Assembly (NCBI RefSeq): GCF_000482245.1
Contig: NZ_AWNH01000115.1
Coordinates: forward strand, 248,001 to 312,000
Source of the DNA: Leptolyngbya sp. Heron Island J
Lineage (GTDB): Bacteria > Cyanobacteriota > Cyanobacteriia > Phormidesmidales > Phormidesmidaceae
Length of the DNA stretch: 64,000 bases
Direction: 5' to 3'
The translations under genes and the position numbers were made by a program. The notes below the pieces were generated by a model. It worked only from the letters and a program-made list of their open reading frames with translations, was not told where the DNA came from and searched no databases. Positions within the stretch are counted from its first letter, which is position 1; every line of letters begins with the position of its first letter. This document shows, in pieces, positions 28,905 through 37,117 of this stretch.

Positions 28905-29329
28905 CGCTGATTTTTTTGCAATTCAATTTTCAAACAGGCATCCATGACCACTTGCCAGCCATGGTCCACAGCCTGGTGGGCCACAGCAGCATCGTAAATA
29001 CCTAACTGGGTCCACAAGCACTTCACCTCAGACATCGTCCCTATCGTCAGCAGTTCGTTCATCAAGTCAGGCAGAAACTCACTACGACGGAATACATTCA
29101 CCATGTCGATGGGGCCTGGCACATCAGCCAGACGGGCGTAGCAGCGTTGACCATCGATTTCTTTAGCCGCAGGGTGAACCGGGTAGACAATGTACCCTTG
29201 CTGACGCATGTAGCGAGCGACCTGGTAGCTGGGGCGCTGGGGTTTAGGAGAGTGACCCACAACAGCGATATACTTCGTTTTGGCCAGCACACGTTCAATC
29301 ACAGCTGGGTCTCGATAGGACGTGCTCAT
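28901..29329 (-). CDS. CoA-binding domain protein (YccU-like)
   Basis: 142 residues, a single Rossmann-type CoA_binding_2 domain: YIAVVGHSPKPQRPSYQVARYM, YPVHPAAKEIDGQRCYARLADVP and VKCLWTQLGIYD are the usual conserved blocks. The family resembles the CoA-binding half of succinyl-CoA synthetases, but the stand-alone protein has no settled function. It is divergent from the YjbQ gene across 29 bp, so promoters must overlap. Confidence 0.88.
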   Translation of the reverse strand: MSTSYRDPAVIERVLAKTKYIAVVGHSPKPQRPSYQVARYMRQQGYIVYPVHPAAKEIDGQRCYARLADVPGPIDMVNVFRRSEFLPDLMNELLTIGTMSEVKCLWTQLGIYDAAVAHQAVDHGWQVVMDACLKIELQKNQR

Positions 29330-29358
29330 GACATCTCACTCGTAAGTATCGCGGGCCT

Positions 29359-29799
29359 ATGCAAATTGTTTCTCACTATCTGAAATTTGATACAGCTGAC
29401 ACAATTGATATCCTCAACATTACCTCAGCCATTCAGCAACAAGTCGAGGTGGCTGCCATCCGCCAGGGACATGTGGTGATTTTTTCTTGTCATACCACCA
29501 CAGCATTAACGGTGAATGAACATGAAGAGCGCTTGTTGACCGATATCAAAACCTATTTACGTCAGCTGGCTCCACCGCAGAACCGCTATTTACACAATGA
29601 CCTGCATTTACGAGATGTCCCTCCTGATGAACCCATCAATGCCCATTCACACCTGATGGCCATGACTCTGGGCAATAGTGAAACCGTGCCGATTGTCAAT
29701 GGTGAGTTGGCGTTGGGGACCTATCAATCGGTGATGCTGGTGGACTTGGATGGGCCGAGGCAGGGGCGGCAGGTATTGATACAAATTTGTGGTGTGTAG
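29359..29799 (+). CDS. YjbQ/UPF0047 family protein
   Basis: 146 residues, full length for the family. Conserved segments are FSCHTTTALTVNEHEERLLTDI, YLHNDLHLRD, NAHSHLMAMTLGNSETVPI and LVDLDGPRQGRQVLIQICG. Members show weak thiamine-phosphate synthase activity and are sometimes annotated as secondary thiamine-phosphate synthase; the physiological role is uncertain. Confidence 0.9.
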   Translation: MQIVSHYLKFDTADTIDILNITSAIQQQVEVAAIRQGHVVIFSCHTTTALTVNEHEERLLTDIKTYLRQLAPPQNRYLHNDLHLRDVPPDEPINAHSHLMAMTLGNSETVPIVNGELALGTYQSVMLVDLDGPRQGRQVLIQICGV

Positions 29800-29840
29800 A
29801 TCGATTTCGTAGAAAGCAAATATATTGAACTAGCGTTTTT

Positions 29841-29932
29841 GCGATTGCTGAGCTAAAGGATGAACCGGTCTAGAGCGATTGCTATCTGATGGTATCTCCC
29901 AGCTAAAGTCATCCCGAGAATCAGCAATGCCG
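29841..29932. repeat. MITE-like element, copy B
   Basis: 92 bp from GCGATTGCTGA to ATCAGCAATGCCGC (ends inverted). Interior matches the family: AAAGGATGAACCGGTC on the left and AAAGTCATCCCGAGAATC on the right. It lies between yjbQ and the toxin-antitoxin pair. The rest of the 294-bp gap (29800-30093) is AT-rich without other features. Confidence 0.8.
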
Positions 29933-30093
29933 CGCGTTTATTAGGGCTCAAAATTCTCCATATCTTCTCCGTATCTAAGTAACCATTTCAATTTGTCACA
30001 GGTGCGAGTAGATCAACGTTGCCCCCCTCTATAGCTATAGAATATGGGTTCTCTATAATTGAACTGTAGCTTTCAACCTATTGATATTTATCT

Positions 30094-30327
30094 ATGCTGG
30101 TCACCAGTGAATCCCTAAAACAAGATATTGAAAAACTCACTGACGATCAGCTTCAGCGAGTTGCAGAATTTATTGCTTTTCTTCGATTTCAAGAAAAACG
30201 AAGACGCATAGAACTCAATCCAGCACTTTTGGCTCCTCTTACGAATGAGTTTGCACAGGAAGACCGTGCTCTTGCAGAATCAGGGATGGATGACTATGGG
30301 GACATGCTTGCTCAGGAAGATCAATAA
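30094..30327 (+). CDS. Putative type II antitoxin of a MazF-type pair
   Basis: 77 residues, helical: an N-terminal segment (IEKLTDDQLQRVAEFIAFLRFQEKRR) of the DUF2281 type followed by an acidic C-terminal tail that would wrap the toxin. The stop and the toxin start overlap by one base (TAATG at 30325-30329), classic for toxin-antitoxin operons. Such antitoxins normally repress their own promoter. Confidence 0.75.
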   Translation: MLVTSESLKQDIEKLTDDQLQRVAEFIAFLRFQEKRRRIELNPALLAPLTNEFAQEDRALAESGMDDYGDMLAQEDQ

Positions 30328-30680
30328 TGCCCAAATCGTTGAAACGCGGAGAAGTCTGGTTAGCAAATCTTGATCCGACTCAAGGTTCTGAACAAGCAGG
30401 TATTCGCCCTGTCATAGTTTTCCAGAATGACATCGTTTCACGATTTTCCACAACAACCATTACTATTCCCCTTACAACGAATAAGCGTCGTGCTTCTTTA
30501 CCTATTTGCGTGATGATTGAACGAGGAGATGGTGGACTAACACAAGATTCTGTGGCACTTTGTTTTCAACTTCGAGTGCTAGATAAAAAACGCTTACTTA
30601 AGCGATTGGGACAACTCAAGCCAAAGACAATTACTGAACTTGAAGAAGTAGTCTTAGTAACTCTAGGATACGAGTTATAA
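30327..30680 (+). CDS. MazF-family (PemK-like) endoribonuclease toxin
   Basis: 117 residues, normal length for MazF. Conserved GEVWLANLDPTQGSEQAGIRPVIVFQND at the N-terminus carries the catalytic Arg (GIRPV), and a second block with TTTITIPLTT supplies the Thr residue. The family cleaves single-stranded mRNA at short motifs. The frame is complete, so it is probably active. It follows its antitoxin with a one-base overlap. Confidence 0.88.
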   Translation: MPKSLKRGEVWLANLDPTQGSEQAGIRPVIVFQNDIVSRFSTTTITIPLTTNKRRASLPICVMIERGDGGLTQDSVALCFQLRVLDKKRLLKRLGQLKPKTITELEEVVLVTLGYEL

Positions 30681-30697
30681 AATTCTTAAAACCTCTG

Positions 30698-30728
30698 CCC
30701 TGCAAGCGTTTTAGTTGAGTTTGCAGGG
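30698..30728. terminator. Hairpin after the toxin-antitoxin operon
   Basis: CCCTGCAA (30698-30705) is perfectly complementary to TTGCAGGG (30721-30728) across a 15-base loop, 18 bp after the toxin stop and before the convergent cupin gene. The T tract is weak, so efficiency is uncertain. Confidence 0.45.
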
Positions 30729-30777
30729 TTTGTATCGAAATGTCCTCTGGTCTAGATTTTTAAGGTGCCATATCCCA

Positions 30778-31128
30778 TTACAAATTACGTGGATCGTCCT
30801 GATCCGAGTGCAGCGTCTGACCAGGAGTAAAATACATAAACTTAGAGCCCCTCGGTGCGCCCGGCTTATGCCAAATTCCTTTGGGAACTACAAACGTTGA
30901 ACCCGCCTCAGCAACAACGTGTTGCGGTGTTTTACCCTCCAGCAACGTTATTTCAAATTCTCCTTCAAGGATGTAAAACCACTCATCCGTATCTGGATGC
31001 ATTTCCCACACAGGTGAGACGCCTGTGATGCTACATGCGCTGACATGGCTGCCATTAAACGCGACAACGTCTAGAAAAGATCCCTCAGGCTGGGCCGCCA
31101 GTTGAGCGTAGATATTTTTGATTTCCAT
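30778..31128 (-). CDS. Cupin-domain protein
   Basis: 116 residues from the ATG at 31128 (MEIKNIYAQL); upstream in-frame starts to 31182 add a non-conserved tail. A small single cupin barrel: HPDTDEWFYILEGEFEI (metal-binding His and Glu) and PKGIWHKPGAPRGSKFMYF. Enzymatic role unknown; small cupins of this type bind metals or act as sugar/amine dioxygenases or isomerases. Confidence 0.82.
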   Translation of the reverse strand: MEIKNIYAQLAAQPEGSFLDVVAFNGSHVSACSITGVSPVWEMHPDTDEWFYILEGEFEITLLEGKTPQHVVAEAGSTFVVPKGIWHKPGAPRGSKFMYFTPGQTLHSDQDDPRNL

Positions 31129-31211
31129 AGAAGCTGGGGGGCTAACACCCAATCTTAAAACCTGACACATCAGTGATAGCACACTTAATTGGTTCGTGCG
31201 TACTATATGGC

Positions 31212-31607
31212 TTATGTCTCACTTTGGGGTTCATCCTTGAGTAAGCCTTGAAGCTGCATATGGCTGAGTAACCAGCTGGTCATGGTAGCTCGGCGAGTGA
31301 GGCGAGGTATCAGCTGATCGATGCTGTAGCCCTTAAAGCCCAGATACGTTTTGAGTAATTGCTTATTCGGTTTGGGAATCGATCGGGTCAGCTGTACCGT
31401 TGCAGGACGACTCTCAATAAAATTGGGTGGTTCAGGAAATTTTTCCCGCAGGGGTTCCCTGACACCGCTAGCATCCCATTGCTCGGTGGAGGTGTCATAG
31501 CGATAGCCCAAATGGTACCAGACGAGTCGATTGACGATATCGTCCTCAAGCTCTTCATTGAGGATAGCCCAGAGGGTGGTTTCGGTGAGGGTAGGCAAAT
31601 CAGTCAT
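31212..31607 (-). CDS. Conserved cyanobacterial protein, DUF1823-like
   Basis: 131 residues. The TLWAILNEELEDDIVNRLVWYHLGYRYD block looks like DUF1823, a family of cyanobacteria and plastids, which I assign from memory. A second conserved part is KTYLGFKGYSIDQLIPRLTRRATMTSWLL. No known function. It is divergent from birA by 93 bp. Confidence 0.7.
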   Translation of the reverse strand: MTDLPTLTETTLWAILNEELEDDIVNRLVWYHLGYRYDTSTEQWDASGVREPLREKFPEPPNFIESRPATVQLTRSIPKPNKQLLKTYLGFKGYSIDQLIPRLTRRATMTSWLLSHMQLQGLLKDEPQSET

Positions 31608-31700
31608 GGCAGGTAGTAATGCATCAGAGCATTAGGATAGCAAGCGGTTGACCGGTAAAATGAGCTGGTTTGTGCTGATGGGTGCAGTGGTTTTGGAATT

Positions 31701-32564
31701 TTGGCAGCACGGTTGATATTAGACAATTTTGACCGACAGTCAGTCAATCAGGCATTGGCTCAGTTGCCCGTGCCAGCAATACCGGCATTTCTAAAGTGTA
31801 TGCGGCCCAGGTTCGATGTTCATGTATTTGAACAGGTGGCGTCAACCAATGAAACTCTTTGGGCCATGGCAGAAGCTCAGGCCGGAACGGTTGCGATCGC
31901 ACATACTCAAACCGCTGGCAAAGGTCAGCGAGGAAAACAGTGGGCATCCGCACTAGGCGGAGTCTATTTATCACTGATGCTAGAGCCTGACTGGCCTGTA
32001 GAGCAGGCAGCTCAACTTACCCTTTGCAGTGTCTGGGGAATTGTCAGTCAATTTAGATGCTTAGGCATTCCAGCCCAAATCAAATGGCCCAACGACATTG
32101 TAGTGGCGGGGCAAAAGCTTGGCGGTATTTTGAGTGAAAGCAAGCTTGAAAAGGGAACCATAGCTCGGGCTGTCATTGGAGTTGGTATTAATGTTTACAA
32201 CCCGGTGCCGACCACCGGTATCACCTGGCAAAAACTCACCCAAAACAAACACGACCAAGCGATTGCCACCTTAAGCCAAGTAGCTGCAGCTGTACTCTCA
32301 GGCATCTGGCGGGGCATTTTTTATCGGAGTCAAACAGATGACAAAACTTTTTCGGATGCCTATCAAAGTCTACTGACCAACCTAAATATGCCTGTAGTTC
32401 TGGAAGGAAAGGCATTAAAGGTTGTGGGTGTCACGGCAGCGGGACACTTAATTTTAAAGTCTTCGTCACAAGATTCAAGGCAAACCACTATGCCGGTTGA
32501 ACAACTGGTCTACATCAAGCCCGGTGAGCTATCCCTAGGGTACTCCCAATCTGAAATCGAATAG
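31701..32564 (+). CDS. birA: Biotin--[acetyl-CoA-carboxylase] ligase
   Basis: 287 residues with the biotin protein ligase domain: STNETLWA, AHTQTAGKGQRGKQWAS (biotinyl-AMP loop, normally GRGRxGR), IKWPNDIVVAGQKLGGIL and the C-terminal SH3-like piece. There is no N-terminal helix-turn-helix, so it is a ligase without BirA repressor function. It attaches biotin to the AccB carrier of acetyl-CoA carboxylase. The start is a TTG at 31701 or possibly a nearby TTG or the ATG at 31800; the first about 30 residues are poorly conserved. Confidence 0.88.
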   Translation: MAARLILDNFDRQSVNQALAQLPVPAIPAFLKCMRPRFDVHVFEQVASTNETLWAMAEAQAGTVAIAHTQTAGKGQRGKQWASALGGVYLSLMLEPDWPVEQAAQLTLCSVWGIVSQFRCLGIPAQIKWPNDIVVAGQKLGGILSESKLEKGTIARAVIGVGINVYNPVPTTGITWQKLTQNKHDQAIATLSQVAAAVLSGIWRGIFYRSQTDDKTFSDAYQSLLTNLNMPVVLEGKALKVVGVTAAGHLILKSSSQDSRQTTMPVEQLVYIKPGELSLGYSQSEIE

Positions 32565-32690
32565 CGCGTACTCCTATTGTGCAGCATAGCCTCGATTCAG
32601 TTTCCTAATAATTTATTTATTGTGTTCTTTTTACATTACTTTCCTTAATTACTAACTAAATCGTCACCCAAATTATTTATTTATCTTCCT

Positions 32691-34361
32691 ATGGCTGACT
32701 TCTGCCCTTCATCTTCGGTATCGTCTAATTCTGCTGAGTCTAACGCTGATTCCTGTCATGCTAAATCCAAGGTAATTATTACTAATCAAAAATCTGGGCA
32801 GTTGTGGAAAAAAATCGGCATCGTCGGTTCAGTAGCTGTCATGGGTAGCCAGCCAGTGCTGGCTCAGATTAATATCCCGACGGGTGAAACGGCTGCACCA
32901 GCCGTGGCTGCTGAAGCGGCTCCTTTGGTTACGGCCACTCCAGATGCACCTGCAGCGTCTGCGCTGGTAACGCCGCCGGTAGTTGTATCACCAGAGGCGG
33001 CTCCCCCTTCATTTTCGCCCACCCCAGCTGCATCTAGTGCTGTAGAAGCGATTACATCCCAGGTAGAAATCGAAATTGTTGTTCCGGCTGCTGACCCGGC
33101 TTCAGAAGCAGAGGCGGCTCCGACTGAGCTAAAAATTACGGCTGCCGATGTAGAGGAAGCCGTAGAAGAAATAACAGAAATAGACGCCACCGTAGAAGAA
33201 ACAGATACTGCGACGGTGGCAACAGACGTGGAGATCCCTGACGTAGAAAACGATAACGCTGATGGGGGAGATGACAGCATTGAGGCAGAAGATGCCAGTA
33301 CTGATGGAGAAGACGTCAGCGTTGATGGAGAAGGTGCGGATGGCGCTGTCTCCGAGTTAGAAGACGTCACCCCCGAAGTAGAGATTGTCACCCCCAGCGA
33401 TGTCGTTCCCGGTGCCATACCCACAGGGGAAGACTTGGCCTCTGAAGATGGCGAGGTATTTGTCGACCCCAGTGAGGAAGAAGAAGGAGAAAAAGAAGAA
33501 AAAGAAACGCTGGAGTCAGATGGACCAGAAGTCGTTGTTTCAGAGCGTTCGACCGGATGTGAGTATACGGTTGATGCTGAGCATGTCGGCGGCTGTGAAG
33601 AGGCTGGCGAAGAATCTGAAGCGGTAGCCAGTGTCCCTGAAACGAATGCTCCTGAAACCTCCGTCAAGCTCGGGCCAGTAAGCATTAGCCGCTCGGGTGT
33701 GCGTTTTTCTGGCGGTGCCACTACTGCCGCCGGGCGTGAATTTTATAATACGGTGGCCCGACCCCTAGTTGAGCTCCAGGCAGGTCAATCATTTGTCTTT
33801 CCCCTGGCGGCTCCATCTCCAATTACTTCGTTGTTTGGCTGGCGTTGGCATCCCATCCATCATGACTATCGTTTTCACAGTGGAACCGACTTGGGAGCAC
33901 CCCAGGGGACTCCGATTCTAGCGACTCAATCGGGTCAGGTATCTGTAGCCGACTATTTAGGAGGTTATGGTCTAACGGTTATTTTGCGGCACAATGACAA
34001 CACCCTGGAAAGCCGCTACGCCCATATGTCTCATATTCTGGCGCAGCCTGGCGAATGGGTAGAGCAGGGCGAAGTCATTGGTTTGGTGGGGTCTACGGGG
34101 AATTCTACTGGGCCACACCTCCACTTTGAGCTCCGCCAGCTCACTAGCCAAGGATGGTCAGCGATTAATCCTGACGATGTTTTGAGATATGCCCTAGCAA
34201 ATCTCAACAATCAGATGAATGGCAGATCGCTACAGGCGCTAAATATTATTCATCCGGCCCACGCGGCTTCGGCTCAGGCGGCTTTACCTAAGGGAGTCAA
34301 GACTGAAACCTTGGTGAAGGATGCCCCCCATTTCCGACCTGCCCAACCCCATGCCCAGTAA
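32691..34361 (+). CDS. M23 (LytM) peptidase with long acidic linker
   Basis: 556 residues. A hydrophobic segment (IGIVGSVAVMGSQPVLAQ, about 42-59) preceded by Lys is an unusually late signal peptide. Residues about 60-330 are an Ala/Pro/Val then Asp/Glu-rich low-complexity linker that includes a Glu/Lys run (EEEEGEKEEKETLE). The C-terminal about 130-residue M23 domain has HSGTDLGAPQG (zinc His and Asp), SRYAHMS and HLHFE, so endopeptidase activity on peptidoglycan cross-links is expected. The linker probably spans the peptidoglycan or holds the domain away from the membrane. Its 3' end overlaps the following gene. Confidence 0.88.
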   Translation: MADFCPSSSVSSNSAESNADSCHAKSKVIITNQKSGQLWKKIGIVGSVAVMGSQPVLAQINIPTGETAAPAVAAEAAPLVTATPDAPAASALVTPPVVVSPEAAPPSFSPTPAASSAVEAITSQVEIEIVVPAADPASEAEAAPTELKITAADVEEAVEEITEIDATVEETDTATVATDVEIPDVENDNADGGDDSIEAEDASTDGEDVSVDGEGADGAVSELEDVTPEVEIVTPSDVVPGAIPTGEDLASEDGEVFVDPSEEEEGEKEEKETLESDGPEVVVSERSTGCEYTVDAEHVGGCEEAGEESEAVASVPETNAPETSVKLGPVSISRSGVRFSGGATTAAGREFYNTVARPLVELQAGQSFVFPLAAPSPITSLFGWRWHPIHHDYRFHSGTDLGAPQGTPILATQSGQVSVADYLGGYGLTVILRHNDNTLESRYAHMSHILAQPGEWVEQGEVIGLVGSTGNSTGPHLHFELRQLTSQGWSAINPDDVLRYALANLNNQMNGRSLQALNIIHPAHAASAQAALPKGVKTETLVKDAPHFRPAQPHAQ

Positions 34362-34794
34362 GGATCAAGATTGGCGATTTACCTATGACCGCTGCATTCG
34401 ATTCCATGAAACCGATGCGGCTGGTGTGGTGTACTTTGCCAATATTTTGAGCCTGTGTCATGAGGCCTATGAAGCGGCATTGGCTGAGGCGGGTATCAAT
34501 GTGCGGGACTTTTTTAGCGGTGCAACATTGGCGGTTCCAGTGGTCCATGCTGCTGTGGACTTTCGCCAACCGCTGTATTGTGGCGATCAGGTTGCGATCG
34601 CACTAACACCTCAGCGTCTCAACGCCACCAGCTTTGAAATTCGCTATTGTCTGCGCAATGCTGCTGAAAAAACAGTAGCCACGGCCCTCACCCGCCACGT
34701 ATGTATTGACAGCACTAGCCATCAGCGTCATCCACTGAGTCCCGACTTAGAGCAATGGATGCAGTCAACTGCGCTACCACCTGAGACCGGTTGA
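34351..34794 (+). CDS. 1,4-dihydroxy-2-naphthoyl-CoA hydrolase (hotdog thioesterase)
   Basis: 147 residues from ATG 34351 (34321 is an alternative ATG). The 4HBT hotdog fold is clear: RFTYDRCIRFHETDAAGVVYFANILSLCHEAYEA with catalytic Asp in ETDAAG, then VVHAAVDFRQPLYCGDQ. It closely resembles the Synechocystis DHNA-CoA thioesterase, which frees DHNA for MenA in phylloquinone synthesis. Its location beside menE, menC and menA supports this. It overlaps the LytM gene by 11 bp upstream and menE by 80 bp antisense downstream. Confidence 0.88.
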   Translation: MPSKDQDWRFTYDRCIRFHETDAAGVVYFANILSLCHEAYEAALAEAGINVRDFFSGATLAVPVVHAAVDFRQPLYCGDQVAIALTPQRLNATSFEIRYCLRNAAEKTVATALTRHVCIDSTSHQRHPLSPDLEQWMQSTALPPETG

Positions 34795-36112
34795 CCTTTC
34801 CTTGAGCGTTACGGGGAATTATCTCAACAAAGCACCACTGTTTAGGATGTTTGTAGGCACTGAGCAAGGGCACTAGAGCCGCCTTCACCATGGCTGGCGT
34901 AAGGGTAGACTGACGGTCATCCCCAGGGACACAAAGTGCTGCCACCGTTTGCCCCCATACTGAGTCGGGCAAACCTACAATACACACATCCTGCAACAAT
35001 CCCGTTGCCAGTAGCGCGGCTTCGACCTCTGCGGGAAAAACATTTTCACCGCCGGTAATTATTTTCTGGCTGTTGCGGCCCACAATGTGCAAATGCCCTT
35101 GTTGATCCAGATAGCCGAGATCGTCTGGATAAAACCAGCCATGGTGTGAGGAAAATTCTGTCCCTGACCAATACCCTCGTCCCAACGCGGATGACTTCAG
35201 CGCCACCCGCCCCACGGTGCCCACAGGCAGAGGCTGAGAAGAGTGCAGAGCATGCACTGCCAGAGTGACATGGGGGAGTGGTTGGCCGTTGCTGCGTATC
35301 CCCTGCTGAAACTCTTCGGGCAACAGGGTGGCCACCTGAGCGGCTGTTTCACTCATGCCATAGGTTAACGCGATCGGTAACTGAGCCGCTTGCGTCAGTA
35401 AGGCAGGCCAGGCAGGTGCGCCCCCCAAGAGAATGGCTCGAAACTGCGAGAGCCACGCCTGAGTATTGTCGTTTTTGAGCAGCCGCTGCAGCTGGGTAGG
35501 CACCAGAGAAATAAACCAGGTCCGGTCTGGTGGCGTCAACCGCTGTCCTGCTTCTAGCTGTTTAAAGGGCTGGATAATTAGCTTCCCTGGAGACAGCCAC
35601 ACCCGGATTGCCTGCATCAGACCGCTGACGTGGTAGAGCGGTAAAACACAATAGCTGTTAACGGGCTGCTGATTAAAATGGGTCAAAAATCCCTGGGCGG
35701 AGGCAATGAGGCTTGCCCAAGTATGGATGACAAATTTGATCTGTCCAGAGGTGCCGCCAGTGGCAATGAGAATATGGCCTGGCTCTGGTTGCTGTGTAGA
35801 GAGGCCAAAAGAGACAGGCGGCGTCTCACCCAAAATCACATCGGGAGTTAGCTGTTGGGCAACCTGCTGCCATTCCTGTTGTTTCCAGTGGGGATTGGCT
35901 AGCACCAGAGTAGCGTTCGCCAGCAGTCCGGTCCAAAGATAGGCTAGAAACCGGCTGGGGTTGGTTTCGTTAATCAGCACCACGGACCTGGCTGGAATCG
36001 TTTGAATCAGCTCACACCAGGGTTCGGTGAGGGTAGGCCAGAGGTTTTGTGGCTGGCAGAATTGATGGCTGAGGTGATAGTCACTCGCCGCGCTTATCCC
36101 AATCTTTGCCAT
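34715..36112 (-). CDS. menE: 2-succinylbenzoate--CoA ligase
   Basis: 465 residues from ATG 36112; an upstream start at 36157 would lengthen the overlap with menC to 64 bp. It activates o-succinylbenzoate to its CoA ester for the MenB cyclisation. Adenylate-forming motifs: ILIATGGTSGQIK (P-loop), ALTYGMSETA, DDLGYLDQQGHLHIVGRNSQKIITGGENVFP and the C-terminal Lys in RNAQGKVNR. It is translationally coupled behind menC (19-bp overlap), and its 3' end lies over the convergent thioesterase gene. Confidence 0.9.
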   Translation of the reverse strand: MAKIGISAASDYHLSHQFCQPQNLWPTLTEPWCELIQTIPARSVVLINETNPSRFLAYLWTGLLANATLVLANPHWKQQEWQQVAQQLTPDVILGETPPVSFGLSTQQPEPGHILIATGGTSGQIKFVIHTWASLIASAQGFLTHFNQQPVNSYCVLPLYHVSGLMQAIRVWLSPGKLIIQPFKQLEAGQRLTPPDRTWFISLVPTQLQRLLKNDNTQAWLSQFRAILLGGAPAWPALLTQAAQLPIALTYGMSETAAQVATLLPEEFQQGIRSNGQPLPHVTLAVHALHSSQPLPVGTVGRVALKSSALGRGYWSGTEFSSHHGWFYPDDLGYLDQQGHLHIVGRNSQKIITGGENVFPAEVEAALLATGLLQDVCIVGLPDSVWGQTVAALCVPGDDRQSTLTPAMVKAALVPLLSAYKHPKQWCFVEIIPRNAQGKVNRSQVVAQLTASIALSRDSVDDADG

Positions 36113-37077
36113 AGCTGCTGCCAATTGGTTTGGCTCAGACCATCGTTGGTAAACCACTGCTGGGTGCCTAATCCTAAGGCCCGGTGGGGAATATCCGGGT
36201 AGGCCATGGCTAAGTCGATGGCCAAACGAATCAGGGCCTGACGTCCAACGGCGGTTTCAAACACCGATGAAATTACTAGATCAATCGGGTACTTGTGATA
36301 AAAGTGTTGTAATCGTTGGGGAGACCCCATAATCGCTGCTTTGATTACATAGATGCCATCCCAGCCTCGGTGAAAGTGAGCTTTGAGCTGTTCCAGGCTG
36401 GCAATGGACTCATCCAAGGCAATGGGGGTGTGATAGCGATAGCTCAATCGCATCAGGGTATCAAAGTCCTTGGGAGGCAGCGGCTGCTCTAGAAATTCGA
36501 TGCGCTGATCGTTGCGATCGCACCAATCTAACCACTGCCGTGCCGCCAGCTCATTCAACCCCCCATTAGCATCCAGACGCAGCTTTGCCCCTAGGGGCAG
36601 TTGACCCAGTAGCTGATCGAGCCAGTCCATCTCTTCAGCTATAGGACCAACACCAATCTTGCACTTAAACACGCGATAGCCCTGTCGCCATAGGGTTTGC
36701 CACTGCTCTAAGGATGCCTGCCCCCTGGGCAGCAGGACACCACATTGCGCATTGGGTAGGTCGATGGGGCGTAATTTACGCTCCAAGCTACTAAAGACTG
36801 ACTCCAGACCAAACTGACAGGCGGGTAATGTAGGCAATAAAGACGGCACCACATGGTCAGATAGCTCAGCGGGGAGCTGCTGACAAAAATCTAAGGCCTG
36901 CTCAAATGTTTCAGACCCAAACCAGGGGAGCGGTGCCACCTCACCAAAGCCGCAGCGGCCATCCTCATCGGTCAGTTTGAGAATTAATCCCTGACGCACT
37001 TGCCATTCCCCGTGATGGGTACGAACCGGCTGTCGAAACCGACGTTGATAGGGACGAAACTCAAACCGGTAGGACAT
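36094..37077 (-). CDS. menC: o-Succinylbenzoate synthase
   Basis: 327 residues, an enolase-superfamily enzyme that dehydrates SHCHC to o-succinylbenzoate. The barrel shows FKCKIG (catalytic Lys pair), KLRLDANGGL (metal Asp), IEFLEQPLP (metal Glu), IALDESIAS (metal Asp) and VIKAAIMGSP (second Lys). It lies 40 bp after menA and overlaps menE. A HIP1 site is inside the gene near 36515. Confidence 0.93.
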   Translation of the reverse strand: MSYRFEFRPYQRRFRQPVRTHHGEWQVRQGLILKLTDEDGRCGFGEVAPLPWFGSETFEQALDFCQQLPAELSDHVVPSLLPTLPACQFGLESVFSSLERKLRPIDLPNAQCGVLLPRGQASLEQWQTLWRQGYRVFKCKIGVGPIAEEMDWLDQLLGQLPLGAKLRLDANGGLNELAARQWLDWCDRNDQRIEFLEQPLPPKDFDTLMRLSYRYHTPIALDESIASLEQLKAHFHRGWDGIYVIKAAIMGSPQRLQHFYHKYPIDLVISSVFETAVGRQALIRLAIDLAMAYPDIPHRALGLGTQQWFTNDGLSQTNWQQLWQRLG

Positions 37078-37117
37078 GGCGGTAGACGCTAAGTCGATTC
37101 AATTGAGAACCGCTTGA

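Noticed and set aside
32864-33721. 285-codon open frame antisense to the LytM gene
   Set aside because: It is a Ser/Thr-rich shadow of the Glu/Ala/Val-rich linker codons of the real gene; no ribosome site and no recognisable domain.
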